Assembly (NCBI GenBank): GCA_903911455.1
Contig: CAIWDQ010000331.1
Coordinates: 1-7,057 of the forward strand
Source of the DNA: an uncultured bacterium
GTDB lineage: Bacteria; Bacteroidota; Bacteroidia; Bacteroidales; JACABE01
DNA: 7,057 bases
Direction: 5' to 3'
Shown: in pieces, positions 6,329 through 7,057 of the stretch
Layout: each line of letters starts with the position of its first letter
Position numbering within the stretch: position 1 is the stretch's first letter
Position numbers and translations under genes: made by a program
The notes under the pieces: generated by a model
What the model was told of the DNA's origin: nothing
Databases searched by the model: none
The model's input: the letters and a program-made list of their open reading frames with translations, nothing else

Positions 6329-6359
6329 CAAAAGTAGTATAATTATCTTAAATGGCAAT
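6329..6359 (-). promoter_or_regulatory. Bacteroidota-type promoter of the metal operon
   Basis: The minus strand carries ATTG (6359-6356; consensus TTTG), a 19-bp spacer and TACTTTTG (6336-6329; consensus TAnnTTTG). Both elements and the spacing fit the Bacteroidota primary sigma factor promoter, making this the best promoter in the window. Transcription would start near 6322-6324. Confidence 0.65.
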
Positions 6360-6529
6360 GCTAATAGTGGAATAATTGTTTTTATTTTTGATGTTTTGAT
6401 ATTAAATTTATGTAAAATAAGAGTATTTTTAGTCTTTATTATAATAATGGTTTTGGTTATAATGCTCTTTATTATGATTATAAGGAAAAATGAGGCGATA
6501 ATGAGCTCACATCCATGGTAACTAATATT
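6360..6529. other. AT-rich intergenic spacer
   Basis: About 170 bp of very AT-rich sequence with no confident gene. TATTTTTG (6383-6390, plus) matches TAnnTTTG but lacks a -33 element. CTTTATTAT occurs twice (6434-6442 and 6467-6475). Near its right end two tiny overlapping reading frames (starts 6490 and 6501) lead into a possible plus-strand frame starting at 6515. The low-confidence minus-strand frame through the repeat array ends at 6478. Confidence 0.5.
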
Positions 6530-6834
6530 TTTGCACGGATTTCTTTCTTCTTTGCAGACATTTCTAAGTCCTTTGCAGACATTTCTAAGTCCTTTGCACG
6601 CATTTCTAAGTTCTTTGCAGGCATTTCTAAGTCCTTTGCAGGCATTTCTAAGTCCTTTGCACGCATTTCTAAGTTTTTTGCAGACATTCCTAAGTCCTTT
6701 GCAGGCATTTCTAAGTCCTTTGCAGACATTTCTAAGTCCTTTGCACGCATATCTAAATCCTTTGCACGCATATCTAAGTCCTTTGCTCGCATATTTATTT
6801 CCACTGCATGGAGTTCTAAGTGTCTTGCACGCAC
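6478..6834 (-). CDS. possible hypothetical protein made of 7-residue repeats
   Basis: This 118-codon frame translates the repeat array as about 15 heptads of the form M-(R/S/P)-A-K-D-L-E, with Ala and Leu at a/d-like positions and charged residues between them. It would be hydrophilic and partly coiled-coil, although the Pro-containing units would disturb a helix. Its codons (TTA, GAA, GCA, CGT) suit an AT-rich genome, and most unit-to-unit changes are silent or mild (D to N, E to D, with one E to G). Against it: the start is GTG (first ATG at 6792), there is no SD, and no good promoter is visible. Two plus-strand frames also stay open, reading SFADISK (6515-6850, ATG start) and LQAFLSP (6531-6839). 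The array may not be coding at all. Confidence 0.3.
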   Translation of the reverse strand: MRARHLELHAVEINMRAKDLDMRAKDLDMRAKDLEMSAKDLEMPAKDLGMSAKNLEMRAKDLEMPAKDLEMPAKNLEMRAKDLEMSAKDLEMSAKKKEIRAKILVTMDVSSLSPHFSL

Positions 6835-6844
6835 ATTAGAAGCT
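6530..6844. repeat. tandem array of about fifteen 21-bp units (minisatellite)
   Basis: The plus-strand unit is TTTGCA-NN-CATTTCTAAGTCC, repeated head to tail with no spacers. Units 2-12 (6551-6781) are nearly identical. The first unit (6530-6550) and last three (6782-6844) are degenerate, as expected when an array exchanges units mainly at its centre. Positions 7-8 are the main variable site: GA, GA, CG, GG, GG, CG, GA, GG, GA, CG, CG in units 2-12. Other changes are a C-to-T at unit position 20 (units 4 and 7), one at position 13, and T-to-A at position 12 in units 11-12. The period of exactly 21 bp keeps any reading frame and equals two helical turns. Confidence 0.95.
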
Positions 6845-6850
6845 AGTTAA

Positions 6851-6870
6851 GGGAGGTGTTTTTTATGTAA
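6851..6870 (+). other. SD-like sequence followed at once by ATG-TAA
   Basis: GGGAGGTG (6851-6858), a T-run and ATG (6865-6867) give ideal SD spacing, but the next codon is TAA (6868-6870). Stops follow in all plus frames soon after. It is either a start-stop element, the remnant of a lost gene start, or chance. It lies directly after the stop (6848-6850) of the plus-strand frame through the repeat. Confidence 0.35.
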
Positions 6871-7057
6871 CTGTTCTGATACTGATTAAGTGATAAATAA
6901 CATATCTTACCAAACTATATTACGAAAGTAAATGTAGTAACATATTGTTATAATATCTATTAATTAAAATTATATTATTTGTGTTAAATAATGTTGTGGG
7001 ATTGGGAAATTGTGTAAGTTAAGAAGTGACAAATTTAAATTTAAAACAAAAAGAAAA
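6871..7057. other. AT-rich non-coding right end
   Basis: About 190 bp of very AT-rich sequence, with no open frame of useful length and no tRNA-like structure that I can see. It includes a perfect palindrome AAATTTAAATTT (7031-7042). The minus strand contains TAAATTTG (7037-7030), which fits TAnnTTTG, but the -33 position falls at the window edge. No gene is supported. Confidence 0.5.

Noticed and set aside
6195..6330. M-box (ykoK) Mg2+ riboswitch or yybP-ykoY Mn2+ riboswitch
   Set aside because: The leader is shorter than a typical M-box, and I could not find the conserved cores I associate with either class. A covariance-model search would settle it.
6530..6844. CRISPR array
   Set aside because: The units abut with no spacers, the 21-bp unit is too short, and variation sits inside the unit at one fixed site. 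There is no cas gene or leader.

Overview
The window looks like a chromosomal segment from an AT-rich member of the Bacteroidota (Bacteroidetes). Three things point there. The GlmM-type mutase, SucC and LolD-type ATPase resemble what I know of Bacteroidota proteins. Most genes lack a Shine-Dalgarno (SD) sequence. Upstream of three transcription units there are matches to the Bacteroidota -7 promoter element TAnnTTTG. The assignment rests on recalled family features, not a search.

Layout, left to right. (1) 32-1426, minus: phosphoglucosamine mutase (glmM), with a small hairpin just after its stop. (2) 1567-2757, minus: succinyl-CoA ligase beta subunit (sucC), separated from glmM by a hairpin terminator. 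(3) 2915-3568, plus: lolD, the ATPase of the lipoprotein-releasing LolCDE system, divergent from sucC. (4) A shared terminator hairpin (3612-3646) between lolD and the convergent metal operon. (5) 3654-6194, minus: a two-gene operon. A soluble PRC-barrel/MgtE_N/CBS protein comes first, followed 15 bp later by an Nramp-fold transporter. The transporter lacks the TM6 methionine of manganese/iron Nramps and carries DNDAGG where they have DPGN, which suggests a magnesium transporter of the NRMT type. (6) 6195-6359: a well-formed Bacteroidota promoter and a roughly 125-nt structured leader in front of that operon. (7) 6530-6844: an array of about 15 tandem 21-bp units between AT-rich flanks. Four reading frames run open through the perfect units, so its coding status is unclear.

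The left half is housekeeping: cell-wall precursor synthesis, the TCA cycle and lipoprotein sorting. The most interesting part is the metal operon. It appears to split the cytosolic Mg2+-sensing module of an MgtE channel from its pore and pair it with an unrelated transporter fold. Its leader could hide the SD sequence, and both of its genes have strong SD sequences, unlike the other confident genes here. The 21-bp repeat array is the second unusual element.
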